In this document: positions 17,866 to 26,656 of the stretch, piece by piece
Layout: every line of letters starts with the position of its first letter
How positions within the stretch are numbered: position 1 is the first letter of the stretch
Source of the DNA: Lachnoclostridium sp.
Lineage (GTDB): Bacteria; Bacillota; Clostridia; Lachnospirales; Lachnospiraceae
NCBI GenBank assembly: GCA_023665475.1
Contig: JAMPEB010000002.1
Location: forward strand, 124,001 to 188,000
DNA: 64,000 nt
Direction: 5' to 3'
The notes under the pieces: model-generated
Told to the model about the DNA's origin: nothing
Databases searched by the model: none
The model's input: only the letters and a program-made list of their open reading frames with translations
Position numbers and translations under genes: made by a program

Positions 17866-18501
17866 TTATTGCTTCATCAGAATAAATACATTCCCCTGTG
17901 CCTCTGTAGTATCCACCGTGCCGTCTTCCCTGCACACGGCGCCTTCTCCCACATGGGTCACCTGATAGGGACAATAAATCAAAAGCCTCTGATCCGTAAT
18001 CAAAACATGTTTATCCGCCGCAGAGGATTCCACCGCAGCTCCCGTGGTCATACTGCCGTCCTTTGCATTTACCAGTGCCACACTGCCAAGACTGTAACCC
18101 GCAGCCGCAGCCTCCTTCACCGTTCCGTAAAACAGGTTCCCCTCAAGGAACTGAAATCCGCTAAAGGCTTTTCCGTCTTTGAAAGTATAATTCACACGGA
18201 TTCGTCCGTCCGTTTTGCTTCTTTCCACTTTCTCCACTACAACGCTCTTTTGGTCGGAATCCGCATTCGCCTTGTTATATTTTTCTGCCTCTTCCATCGC
18301 CATACGGGTCAGCTCCGACACATCAAAATAGGCTTTCTCGTCAAACATATCCACCAAATACAAGCGCACCGTTCCCTCTTTATCCACCCACAGGGTGTTT
18401 TCTTCTACCGTTTCAGGCACTTTTACCTGTTGTGCGCAGCCCGTAAGCATCCATGTGCAGATCAACAAACAGACGCTTAATGTCTTAATTTTACTCATCA
18501 T
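17866..18501 (-). CDS. Lipoprotein of unknown function (GerMN-like possible)
   Basis: The 211-residue product starts MMSKIKTLSVCLLICTWML and reaches the lipobox LTGC, so it should be lipid-anchored on the outer face of the membrane. The mature part repeats short segments such as VRLYLVDMFDEKAYFDVSELTRM and GRIRVNYTFKDGKAF. Its sequence and place between recO and glyS recall Lachnospiraceae proteins with spore-germination GerMN-like folds, but the match is not firm. GGAAGG lies seven bases before the chosen start; the frame extends 10 codons upstream. Confidence 0.7.
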   Translation of the reverse strand: MMSKIKTLSVCLLICTWMLTGCAQQVKVPETVEENTLWVDKEGTVRLYLVDMFDEKAYFDVSELTRMAMEEAEKYNKANADSDQKSVVVEKVERSKTDGRIRVNYTFKDGKAFSGFQFLEGNLFYGTVKEAAAAGYSLGSVALVNAKDGSMTTGAAVESSAADKHVLITDQRLLIYCPYQVTHVGEGAVCREDGTVDTTEAQGNVFILMKQ

Positions 18502-18537
18502 GCCATACCCTTCCTCTGGATTTCCAGCCATAATATT

Positions 18538-19188
18538 TTAACACAGTGTCGTTAGTATTTCAAGACTTTTGAAAGAACCATCCATAAAACGCCGGCAATA
18601 CTCCGTTGAAACGCTCTGCAGTTCCTTAAAAATTTCATCCGTCACCGTAAAAGTATACAGCTTCTCCACAGGAGTTTTTTCTATGTAATTTAAGGCGTAC
18701 AGGGTGGACTCCGCAAGGTTTTTGCCGACAGGCGCCCCCGGATATTCTCCGTTTACCGCAATCGCCTTTAATTCAAAAATAACCCGCACCAGGGGATTCT
18801 TAAGCGCCGGAGAACAAAGCGCCCGCAGGGATTGGTAGAGGAGCTTCAGCATTTCCCGCTCATCATTATTTTCCCTTGTATAATAATCCGCCACCTCGGC
18901 AAAATACATGCCGTAATAGGCGCCCTCATAATCCGTCATCAGCTCTTCAAAATAATTCTGAATCTCCGCATCCGCCACGGTATAGGAATTTCTGCCCTCA
19001 TACAGCTTAAAGGTTCCGAAACAGAAGGGATTGCTTGCCGCCGCCAGACGGCTGTTCGGTCTTCTCGCCCCCTTGGCAAAGGCGGATATCTTGCCCCTCT
19101 CCTTTGTCAACAGGCAGATACGCCTGTCATATTCCCCCACGGGCATCTGCTTCAATATCATTCCCGTCACACATACGAACTCCTGCAT
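18538..19188 (-). CDS. recO: DNA repair protein RecO
   Basis: RecO helps load RecA onto SSB-coated gaps with RecR. The 216-residue product has an N-terminal OB-fold (VCVTGMILKQMPVGEYDRRICLLTKERGKISAFAKGARRPNSRLAAASNPF) and a helical C-terminal part. The zinc-finger cysteines found in many RecO proteins are absent; the region reads AIAVNGEYPGAP instead, as in several Clostridia. AAAGGA lies six bases before the ATG at 19188; a longer frame to 19221 lacks support. It overlaps the end of the YqzL-like frame by 62 bases. Confidence 0.92.
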   Translation of the reverse strand: MQEFVCVTGMILKQMPVGEYDRRICLLTKERGKISAFAKGARRPNSRLAAASNPFCFGTFKLYEGRNSYTVADAEIQNYFEELMTDYEGAYYGMYFAEVADYYTRENNDEREMLKLLYQSLRALCSPALKNPLVRVIFELKAIAVNGEYPGAPVGKNLAESTLYALNYIEKTPVEKLYTFTVTDEIFKELQSVSTEYCRRFMDGSFKSLEILTTLC

Positions 19189-19315
19189 AAGGATTCCTTT
19201 CCGACATTTTTTCTTCCACAAAGTAACCGGGTTCTCTGCGGCAGTTTTTGTAATTTAAATAATCTTCAATCTTTCCGGTATGTTCAAACTGTTGCCAGTA
19301 ATTTATATTCTGCAT
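19127..19315 (-). CDS. YqzL-like small protein
   Basis: A 62-residue frame begins with YWQQFEHTGKIEDYLNYKNC, matching the W..F..TG.I..YL.YK core of the YqzL-like family, which typically lies between era and recO in Firmicutes. GGGGAG lies six bases before the ATG at 19315. The frame continues 62 bases into recO; the C-terminal half (residues about 30-62) looks nonconserved and may just reflect the lack of an earlier stop. Function is unknown. Confidence 0.72.
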   Translation of the reverse strand: MQNINYWQQFEHTGKIEDYLNYKNCRREPGYFVEEKMSERNPYAGVRMCDGNDIEADARGGI

Positions 19316-19404
19316 CTTTGGCTCCCCTATTCTTTATTCTCTTAAGATTGTTCCTTAAATGCCATCTAATGAACTACTAATAGGGTCTGCCGTTTTTCAT
19401 TTTT

Positions 19405-20322
19405 CTATGCGTGTATATCCATATCTTTGGGATTGTAACCGAAATTTTTGATAAGAAAATCGCTGTCCCTCCAGTCTTCCTTCACCTTCACCCAGAGCTG
19501 CAGATTGACCTTTTTTTCCAGCATATCCTCAATTTCCGGACGCGCTTTGGAACCGATTTTCTTCAACATCTGACCGCCCTTCCCGATGATAATGCCTTTG
19601 TGGGATTCCTTTTCGCAGACAATGGTGGCTTCTATGTCGCAGATAGGTCCCCTGTCCTTCATCAGCTCAATGCTGACGGCAATCCCGTGGGGAATTTCGT
19701 CCGACAAAAGCCTCAGCGCTTTCTCCCGGATAAGCTCTGCCGCAATCTGCCGCACGGGCTGGTCCGTAATGGTATCCTCATCATAAAACGCCTGTCCGTA
19801 AGGCAGATATTTCATGATACAGTTCACCAATTCCTTTGTATTTTTCCCCTTCAGGGCGGACACCGGCACCACTTCCTTGAAATCCAGCTCCTTTCTGTAA
19901 ACATCAATGGTTTTTAAAACCTCTTCCCTCTTTACCGTGTCCGTCTTGTTGATCACCAGAATCACAGGGGTTTTTGTCTTTTTCAACTGTTCTATGATAT
20001 GGCGCTCTCCCGCTCCGATAAAGGTGACGGGTTCCACCAGCCACAGCACCACATCCACATCATTTAAGGTGCGCTCCGCCACATTCACCATATAATTTCC
20101 CAGCTTGTTTTTGGCCTTATGGATACCGGGGGTGTCCAGAAACACAATCTGTCCCTCGGGCAGCGTAAGCACCGTCTGAATGCGGTTTCTGGTGGTCTGG
20201 GGCTTGTGGGAGGTAATCGCTATCTTCTGCCCGATTAGGTGGTTCATCAGGGTTGACTTGCCCACATTGGGTCTGCCGATTAAAGTAACAAAGCCGGATT
20301 TGTATTCTTTTTCGTTATTCAT
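19405..20322 (-). CDS. era: GTPase Era
   Basis: Era is an essential GTPase that binds the 3' end of 16S rRNA during 30S maturation. The 305-residue product has the G1 motif GRPNVGKS (residues about 16-23), switch I with KPQTTRNRIQ, G3 DTPGIH, G4 NKTD and G5-like SALKG. A C-terminal KH domain (ETIVCEKESHKGIIIGKGG-type stretch, GKGGQMLKKIG) follows. The ATG at 20322 fits the family start; the longer frame does not. Downstream lie the YqzL-like gene and recO. Confidence 0.97.
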   Translation of the reverse strand: MNNEKEYKSGFVTLIGRPNVGKSTLMNHLIGQKIAITSHKPQTTRNRIQTVLTLPEGQIVFLDTPGIHKAKNKLGNYMVNVAERTLNDVDVVLWLVEPVTFIGAGERHIIEQLKKTKTPVILVINKTDTVKREEVLKTIDVYRKELDFKEVVPVSALKGKNTKELVNCIMKYLPYGQAFYDEDTITDQPVRQIAAELIREKALRLLSDEIPHGIAVSIELMKDRGPICDIEATIVCEKESHKGIIIGKGGQMLKKIGSKARPEIEDMLEKKVNLQLWVKVKEDWRDSDFLIKNFGYNPKDMDIHA

Positions 20323-20412
20323 AAGTATCTGCCTGCCTTTCTTTTTTCGCTGCGCGGGCAGCAATCCGTTCAAACACTGTCACGCATTGCGGGTCGGCTT
20401 ATGGAATTCAAA

Positions 20413-20441
20413 AAGACGGCCGGAATTTATCCAGCCGTCTT
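20413..20441 (-). terminator. Intrinsic terminator after the DUF4349 gene
   Basis: AAGACGGC and GCCGTCTT form an 8-bp stem with partial inner pairing, followed on the minus strand by TTTTTG. It lies between the DUF4349 gene and era and should end the former's transcript. Confidence 0.85.
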
Positions 20442-20492
20442 CTGCTGCTATCCTATATCAGTATACCAAAAACCATGACTTTTGCAAAGAGA

Positions 20493-21551
20493 TTATTCAC
20501 TCTCTGCCGTCTTCTTCTCCTTTTTCTTCTTTGCGCGCTTTATCAGCCATTTCATGAACATGACAATGGCAAAAATCACTGCTGCCGCTATCACCAGATA
20601 GGGGATGTGCACCACAATCCAGATACAAAACTCCTTAAAACCGTCCCCCACGCTCTCCAAGCTGTCCACAAAGCCTTCTCCCATCCGCTGCCATGCATTT
20701 TTCTCTTCCACGGGAGTCAGCTCTTTTACCTCGCTGATATCCAGATATACGGTACTGTAATCCACCTGATTGTCAATAGTGCGGAGTCTGGATTCCATGC
20801 TCTCTAACTGATACCGCACATCGGACAAACGATTCTCGATAGTCAAAATATCCTCTACCGTCTCCGCCTTTTCAAGCAATACTATCAGTCTTTCCTGTTC
20901 CACCTTCAAAGCATTCTTATGGCTTTCCAGATCCACATAGGCAAGGGTCACATCATTCACATTCTCGGAGCGTCTCACCACATTGCTGATGCCCGACACG
21001 GTTTCCAGAAAGCCATCCAGCTTATCTTTCGGAATCCGGATAGTCAGGCTGGAATTTTTGCTGTTCCGGTGCCCGGAATAACTGCTGCCGTTATAGGTGT
21101 TGCTGTTTTCTATGTAGCCCCCCAGCGCTTTTACCTGCTCCGTAACCGCTGTCATCAGGGCATCAAATTCCTTGGTTTCCACGGACAGATTCACATTTCT
21201 GATCAACTTTCTGTCCGTGTCCGCAATCATGCTGTCCATGTTTTCTGATTCGGCACCGCCGTCTGCCTTGAAATCTGCGTCCGCACCCTCATATGCCTCC
21301 GCCGCGGGCGCCGCATCGTAACTCATGCCGCCTGCCGTCTGGGATGTCGTTTCAGCGCTATAATAAGCTCCGTTTTCACCAGACAGGGACAGGGCAGAAT
21401 CATTTTTTGACGCCCCGCAGCCGCAAAGGGAAAATCCCACGGAAAATACAAGCCCCAAAACCACTCCCCTTGCTTTCCATGGCTGCCGCCATTTCCCACT
21501 TTTTAATTCCCGCTTTTTTAATGCTCTCTCTTTTAATCCGTTCATAAACAC
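20493..21551 (-). CDS. DUF4349 lipoprotein with coiled coil
   Basis: The 352-residue protein has a basic N-terminus, a hydrophobic segment and a lipobox (LCGC at about residue 45). A Ser/Ala-rich linker, the DUF4349 domain (DRKLIRNVNLSVETKEF, LGGYIENS, LTIRIPKDKLDGFLE, LAYVDLESHKNAL), a predicted coiled coil (LIVLLEKAETVEDILTIENRL), a transmembrane helix near residue 320 (LVIAAAVIFAIVMFMKWL) and a Lys-rich tail follow. Function is unknown; members are envelope-anchored. The start is GTG at 21551, with GGAGG six bases upstream; the next ATG is too far from the site. An upstream partial copy of the GCGAAACTC element lies 41 bases before the start. Confidence 0.82.
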   Translation of the reverse strand: MFMNGLKERALKKRELKSGKWRQPWKARGVVLGLVFSVGFSLCGCGASKNDSALSLSGENGAYYSAETTSQTAGGMSYDAAPAAEAYEGADADFKADGGAESENMDSMIADTDRKLIRNVNLSVETKEFDALMTAVTEQVKALGGYIENSNTYNGSSYSGHRNSKNSSLTIRIPKDKLDGFLETVSGISNVVRRSENVNDVTLAYVDLESHKNALKVEQERLIVLLEKAETVEDILTIENRLSDVRYQLESMESRLRTIDNQVDYSTVYLDISEVKELTPVEEKNAWQRMGEGFVDSLESVGDGFKEFCIWIVVHIPYLVIAAAVIFAIVMFMKWLIKRAKKKKEKKTAESE

Positions 21552-21591
21552 TCATCGCCTCCGTTTAAAATTTCAAGGAACTGCGAAACTC

Positions 21592-21618
21592 GAACCTATG
21601 CAAGCCGAATTTTTCAAC
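21592..21618 (-). repeat. Partial copy of the GCGAAACTC element (3' end only)
   Basis: The last 27 positions of the element at 37864-38016 align here with 20 identities and no gaps, including the whole GAGTTTCGCA end and the TCGG before it. The matching 5' end is absent. As in the full copies, it lies about 40-50 bases before a start codon on the same strand (21551). The copy is inferred to be truncated. Confidence 0.55.
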
Positions 21619-21732
21619 TGCCTGATTCCATTTGGGCAGCTTGCGCCCTTCACAACAATAGACGATTTATCTTAAAAAAGGTTCTTGATTTTTGCAAATA
21701 TTTTTCTTTTACCTCAATTTTGCCTGCATTTC

Positions 21733-21831
21733 TCAGAACATTCCTATGTCAATCAAAAACTGCTGTTCTTTTCCTTCTTCCATAAATGAAAGAGTTTTAT
21801 CATACTGCAATTGTGTTTTATCGCCACTTTT
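21733..21831 (-). pseudogene. Decayed tandem duplicate of the AlbA_2 protein's C-terminal module
   Basis: Directly after the stop of the AlbA_2 gene, the same frame continues KSGDKTQLQYDKTLSFMEE and on to a stop at 21733. This parallels the last module of the gene (KKTQMQYDKILAFMEEGKE). DNA similarity is clear between 21767-21840 and 21966-22040 (shared cttcttccataaa and ttttatcatactgca stretches). The second copy then shifts and ends. It reads as a duplicated tail that has been cut off from the gene by a stop. Confidence 0.7.
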
Positions 21832-23493
21832 TTATCGCCGTTTTTTCTTATATCGCCTATCCCGATTACTTCCAACTATCTCGATATAGCCCGAAAGCCC
21901 CTGCAAAATTTTTTTCGTGCGGCTCTCCTTCAAGTCCAACAACTCACAAAAATCCCAAATTCCATACTCTTTTCCTTCTTCCATAAAGGCAAGAATTTTA
22001 TCATACTGCATTTGTGTTTTTTTCGTCGTTTTTTTATCGCCGCTTTTTATCGCCGTTTTTTTATCGCCGCTTTTTTCGTCAACATCTTCTTTACTCCGCC
22101 AGATACCATCTGCACCCACTTGGCCATACTGCCCATACCTTAGTATTGACATATATTTCTCACAACCTGATGCACTAATCGAAACGCCCCCGTTTTCAGC
22201 ATCTATAAGCGGAAGTGGTGCGTTTACTTTCTTGCATTCTGCCTTGATTTTCAAAAATCCTCTTCCCCATGACTCCACATCACCTGAACGGAAAGCAACA
22301 TCAGCGATTTTAGGGTTATGCGGTACAGATTCATGTTTCTCATATATATGTTCATCCGTAGGCACACGTTTTGACCAAGAACCCATGTTAAATATAACGA
22401 TCCGATCCTCATAGACAGACACTTGAATCGGGACTCCTGTTGCATAATCTTTATGATTGACTGCATTCAGAAGCAATTCGCGAATCACGGCTCTGGTAAG
22501 CATATAGGTCTCTGTACGCTGAATCCCTTCATAGTCTACCAATGCTTTAAAATATTTTGTAAAAATCAACTCAATCGCTTTATCCGCCTGTAAAAGAAGC
22601 GGTCCATCCACAACATCCTGATACTGCAAATCTTCTATCGGTTCCGCATTGTCGCCAAATGCCCCTACCAATGAGAAATAGCCAATTTTAATATAAGATC
22701 CGGTTACATAACGCTCCGGTGTCGAATGAAACAATAAGATTGCCGCCCTTGTTAAATATTCTCCATCAAACAGCTTTAGATTGCGCAGCAATAATTCATC
22801 GGAAACATTCACTTCGCTTTCCGTCATCCTGTTACTTTTGACTGCTTTCTTTCTAAACGCCTCCAATGCATCTTTACTCAAATCCGATACCCCAACTTCC
22901 GGAATGGGAACCGCATCCCAAGTTCTTCCGGCACGCTCTAATAGAAAATTCTGTAATTCAAAGCCATTTAACTCATGCAATGTCGAACCTGAACGCTTAT
23001 AATATTTCCCATCACAAGAAATAGCAAAGGGATACTTGATAATTTCTATGGACATATACTCTCTTGTGCCATCTTCCGCTTCCCATATGCTATTTTCTTT
23101 TTCAATTGCCATAAGTGAATTATAACATTTGTCAGTTGTTTCTATCGTTTCAGAATTAATCTTTCCACATGCGTATTGGTTGATTAATTTCCCCGAAATA
23201 CTTTTAGGAATATGATTCCCATAGCGCACATTTTCAGCTCCATTTGCCTTATAAATATTGATACTCGCTATAATTCCCAATTTATCATTGATTTTATTGG
23301 GCAGACTTTCCAGCAGCCTTTTGGAATCGTCAATTCCGACCACATAGCCATCATCATTTACCCCAATATATAAAATGCCGCCTTCCGTATTGGCATATCC
23401 GCACAGCCATTTTAGGAATTCATCCTGCCATGACCATTTCCATTCAATTTGTTGGGACTCTTGATTTTGCTGCTTTACTTTATAATCGTCCAT
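21832..23493 (-). CDS. AlbA_2 (Schlafen-like) DNA-binding ATP-type regulator with winged-helix tail
   Basis: A 553-residue protein. Residues about 10-160 form an AlbA_2/Schlafen-type nucleic-acid binding domain (IEWKWSWQDEFLKWLCGYANTEGGILYIGVNDDGYVVGID). A middle part has the RecG-C-like HATPase fold typical of this family (RELLLNAVNHKDYATGVPIQVSVYEDRIVIFNMG). A Lys-rich linker repeats KSGDKKT, and a C-terminal helix-turn-helix ends the protein (WDFCELLDLKESRTKKILQGL). Such proteins are usually called transcriptional regulators or ATP-dependent helicases by transfer; the real target is unknown. The frame also extends to a TTG at 23529. Runs of six or seven A in the linker invite slippage. Confidence 0.85.
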   Translation of the reverse strand: MDDYKVKQQNQESQQIEWKWSWQDEFLKWLCGYANTEGGILYIGVNDDGYVVGIDDSKRLLESLPNKINDKLGIIASINIYKANGAENVRYGNHIPKSISGKLINQYACGKINSETIETTDKCYNSLMAIEKENSIWEAEDGTREYMSIEIIKYPFAISCDGKYYKRSGSTLHELNGFELQNFLLERAGRTWDAVPIPEVGVSDLSKDALEAFRKKAVKSNRMTESEVNVSDELLLRNLKLFDGEYLTRAAILLFHSTPERYVTGSYIKIGYFSLVGAFGDNAEPIEDLQYQDVVDGPLLLQADKAIELIFTKYFKALVDYEGIQRTETYMLTRAVIRELLLNAVNHKDYATGVPIQVSVYEDRIVIFNMGSWSKRVPTDEHIYEKHESVPHNPKIADVAFRSGDVESWGRGFLKIKAECKKVNAPLPLIDAENGGVSISASGCEKYMSILRYGQYGQVGADGIWRSKEDVDEKSGDKKTAIKSGDKKTTKKTQMQYDKILAFMEEGKEYGIWDFCELLDLKESRTKKILQGLSGYIEIVGSNRDRRYKKKRR

Positions 23494-23587
23494 TTTATAT
23501 ATAGGATTCCTTTCGATTTCTATGAGCAAGTCATTTGTACCTACAATCCGTCTGCCTACTCCTCAATATAGGCGGGTTATTACCGCT

Positions 23588-23698
23588 TTATTCTATATCG
23601 AATTCAACTTGTTTTTCGTAAAAGTCGCTGCTTGTAGCAACTTTTGAGGCAACATATTCAGCTTTCTCCTTAGTTTTTACAATTACTTCCCTCTTACT
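23588..23698 (-). pseudogene. Open remnant downstream of the M16C peptidase
   Basis: After the TGA stop of the M16C gene the same frame stays open for about 36 codons: SKREVIVKTKEKAEYVASKV, then ATSSDFYEKQVEFDIE, then a stop. It has no ATG, GTG or TTG start in frame. Composition looks coding. It could be the tail of a lost gene or of a longer ancestral protein; an ATT start after AGAGG is possible but unsupported. Confidence 0.35.
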
Positions 23699-26629
23699 TC
23701 AGAAAAGGTTCTCCACCGTTTCAAATATTTTTTCTTCTTCCTTAATCTTTCCTGCGCTGCCCACCACGCACAGGCAGTCGGCGTCCATAAATGCGCTAAT
23801 CTGTGCCGCTAACTCCCTGATATCTTCCGGTCCGGCATTCAAAATCTCATCCCGCTCCTGCTGCACCATCTCCTGTGTCAGCCCCGTCATATAAGCTGCC
23901 AGGGAATACGCTCCCTTTGCCGCCGGATTCATGGGCATATCAAGGTCGCTGACGGCTCCGATAATATATTTGGTCATGGTGCTCTCATCCGCCTGAAACC
24001 GTTCCACCGCTTCTGCTGCCTGCTCATAAACGCTAATGGTTTTTTTCAGGTTCGGGTCCCTGTAAGACACGAAGTAACTGTCCCCGGTCCTGCCGAAATT
24101 ACACATACAGCCATAAGCGCCGCCCTTAACACGGACATTGACCCACAGATATTCATAGCCCAGCATGACCCTGAGCACCTTCAGCGTACCCTTATATGGC
24201 AGACCTTTCTTTTTAAAATTGCCGGCGCGACACACATACTGCACCTGTCCCGATGTCATAAATCCCTCGTTTTTCTTCTCCGGCACCGGCACATAACCGG
24301 ATTTCTCCACGGGACAGTCGTAGAGTTTTTGCTTTAGTTCTTCCACGGGTTCCGTCAGGGCGGCTTCCGTACTTTCCTCCCCCACATAGTCCACCATTAA
24401 ATTCTCCCTGCGGAAAATCATCCTTGCCAATGTTGCAAGCTTCTGCGTAAGCTCCTCCTTTTTCTCATCAAAATGCTCTTCCAAATCCGCAATCAGTCGA
24501 TAAAAGGGAAGCCCGGAAAGCAGCTCGCCGTAAGCCCCCGGCACGCTTTCATAGGACAAGGCATGGCTTGCCGCCACACTGTGCCCGGCGGAAATCATCT
24601 GCGCCTGAAGCCTTGATTTGCCCTCCGCCAAAATTTCATACAGGCGTCCCGTGTCCGCAAAATCGCTGGTGAGCATAATCTCTTCCATCAGCTTCAGCGC
24701 CTGAGCCATATTGGCATAAAATACCTTGGTCTTAAGTTCAAGAGTCACTCTGCAGCGCTGCCCGTCCTTCGCATCGGCATAGGTATTGTGCACCACTGCC
24801 ATGCCTCCGGTCACCAGATTCATCTCATTAAACAAATCGCCATACTGATAATGCTCCGTATTTAAAAGTCCCAGACATCCCTTTAACACTCCCACATAAG
24901 GGAAATATTCTTCCGGTATATCATCCAGCTTAAAAATCAGTCTCAGATACCCGATGCCGTTGGTAAACAGCTTATGGTACAAAAGCAGGGTATCCCCTAT
25001 GGCTTTCTCCTCATTGACAAAGCCTGCCGCCTCCTTCTTTAAATCCTCCCTCTTAAGAAGCGGGATTTTTGCCAGATTTTCTTTGGTATCTTCGCTCTCC
25101 TGAAATGCTTTCAGCCTGTTATATTTTTCTATGATTCCCCGGATATCTTCCTCCGTCATCTGCGCTTTCTTCTCCGCAAGATACTGCTTTCTGCTTTCCT
25201 CCTGCTGCCCGGCAAGTCCGGGGCTTGGCTTCAATATCACAATGCTTCTGTGAGGGTTATCCAGCAGATATTTCTGCACCAGCTCCTCAAAATATCCCTC
25301 TTCCGCCTTCTTCCGCAAATCCGCAAAAACTTCCAATAATTCAATGTGGATAAACGGTTGTTTATCATCATACAGCCAACTGTCCAAAGCCTGCAGGCCG
25401 TACATCAGTCCCTTGGGATAAGAGCCGAAATCAGCCTCCCTGTACTTAAATTCATAATAATTGATGCCTGCCAGTAGTGCTTTTTTCGTAAAACCGTTTT
25501 TCACAATCCCCTTAAGCACTTCCTCAATAACTGACAGAAATTCCCCTTCCTTCGCAAGGGAGGTATCCTTTGCCACAATGCTGAAATACGGCTGTCTGAT
25601 TCCGTTTTCATAAATGCTGTACACATCCTTGCCGATTCCCCTCTCTACCAAGGTCTGCTTTAAGGGCGCTCCCGGTGCGGAACAAAGGGCATAATCCAGA
25701 ATCTGAAACGCTACATAAAGCTCTCTGTCAAGGCTGTCTCCCACCGTCATATTTAAGGATAGGAATGTGTTTTCCTCCTCATCCTCCCCTTCATTTATGG
25801 GATATTCCTTTACCGTGCGGACAGGACTCTCAAAGGTTTTTTGAAGTCCGATTCCGGAATCCACCTTTTTTTCCTCAAATGCGGACAGATAATGTTCGTC
25901 GATAAAGGCAAGCTTCTGTGCCATATCCATATTGCCATAGAGATAAATATAACTATTGGAGGGATGATAATAATCGCCGTGAAACTTAAGAAACTTCTCA
26001 TAGTCAAGTTCCGGAATCACTTGCGGGTCTCCCCCCGACTCACAGCCGTAAACCGTATCGGGATACAGGGAATTCATCATTTCCCGCTCCAGCACATCGT
26101 CCGGGGAAGAAAAGGCTCCCTTCATCTCGTTATATACTACACCGTTGATAACAAGCTCATCCTCCGGCTTTTCCAGCTCATAATGCCAGCCTTCCTGACG
26201 GAAAATCTCTTCTTTCTCATAAATATTGGGATAAAATACCGCATCCAGATACACATGCATCAGATTCTGAAAATCCTTGTCATTGCAGCTTGCCACCGGA
26301 TATACCGTCTTGTCGGGATAAGTCATGGCATTCAAAAAAGTGTTTAGCGAACCCTTGACCAGCTCCACAAAAGGATCTTTTATGGGAAACTCTCTGGAAC
26401 CGCAGAGCACGGAATGCTCTAAAATATGCGCCACTCCGGTGGAATCCTTGGGAGGCGTGCGAAATCCGATATAAAACACCTTGTTCTCATCGTCATTGGA
26501 TATCAGTGCCACCCTTGCGCCGGTTTTTTTGTGACGGCACAGATAAGTCATGCTTTTGATATCTGCAATCTCCCTCTTCTCCAAAATTTCATATGCGGAT
26601 AATTCCTCTACTTTCATTTTGATAACCAT
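23699..26629 (-). CDS. M16C metallopeptidase (presequence protease/insulinase family)
   Basis: A 976-residue zinc peptidase of the PreP/Cym1 branch. The inverted zinc motif HxxEH appears as HILEH (residues 68-72), followed by SVLCGSREFPIKDPFVEL and KGSLNTFLNAMTYPDKT, the hallmark of M16C. The distal glutamate is likely in GVVYNEMKGAF. C-terminal halves show a related pseudo-domain (GGAYGCMCNFGRTGDSYFVSYRDPNL). Family members degrade short unfolded peptides inside the cell. No signal peptide is seen. It is the last gene of a minus-strand run beginning with the rhomboid-like gene. Confidence 0.92.
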   Translation of the reverse strand: MVIKMKVEELSAYEILEKREIADIKSMTYLCRHKKTGARVALISNDDENKVFYIGFRTPPKDSTGVAHILEHSVLCGSREFPIKDPFVELVKGSLNTFLNAMTYPDKTVYPVASCNDKDFQNLMHVYLDAVFYPNIYEKEEIFRQEGWHYELEKPEDELVINGVVYNEMKGAFSSPDDVLEREMMNSLYPDTVYGCESGGDPQVIPELDYEKFLKFHGDYYHPSNSYIYLYGNMDMAQKLAFIDEHYLSAFEEKKVDSGIGLQKTFESPVRTVKEYPINEGEDEEENTFLSLNMTVGDSLDRELYVAFQILDYALCSAPGAPLKQTLVERGIGKDVYSIYENGIRQPYFSIVAKDTSLAKEGEFLSVIEEVLKGIVKNGFTKKALLAGINYYEFKYREADFGSYPKGLMYGLQALDSWLYDDKQPFIHIELLEVFADLRKKAEEGYFEELVQKYLLDNPHRSIVILKPSPGLAGQQEESRKQYLAEKKAQMTEEDIRGIIEKYNRLKAFQESEDTKENLAKIPLLKREDLKKEAAGFVNEEKAIGDTLLLYHKLFTNGIGYLRLIFKLDDIPEEYFPYVGVLKGCLGLLNTEHYQYGDLFNEMNLVTGGMAVVHNTYADAKDGQRCRVTLELKTKVFYANMAQALKLMEEIMLTSDFADTGRLYEILAEGKSRLQAQMISAGHSVAASHALSYESVPGAYGELLSGLPFYRLIADLEEHFDEKKEELTQKLATLARMIFRRENLMVDYVGEESTEAALTEPVEELKQKLYDCPVEKSGYVPVPEKKNEGFMTSGQVQYVCRAGNFKKKGLPYKGTLKVLRVMLGYEYLWVNVRVKGGAYGCMCNFGRTGDSYFVSYRDPNLKKTISVYEQAAEAVERFQADESTMTKYIIGAVSDLDMPMNPAAKGAYSLAAYMTGLTQEMVQQERDEILNAGPEDIRELAAQISAFMDADCLCVVGSAGKIKEEEKIFETVENLF

Positions 26630-26656
26630 ACCTTTCCGAATTTATTATTTATCATA

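Noticed and set aside
21401-21556. Overlapping 50-codon frame starting MSVYERIKRES before the DUF4349 gene
   Set aside because: Its ATG is too close to GGAGG, it lies inside a well-supported gene, and it shows no family features.
23494-23529. TTG start for the AlbA_2 protein
   Set aside because: No ribosome binding site and no family match; the ATG at 23493 is preferred, though also without a strong site.
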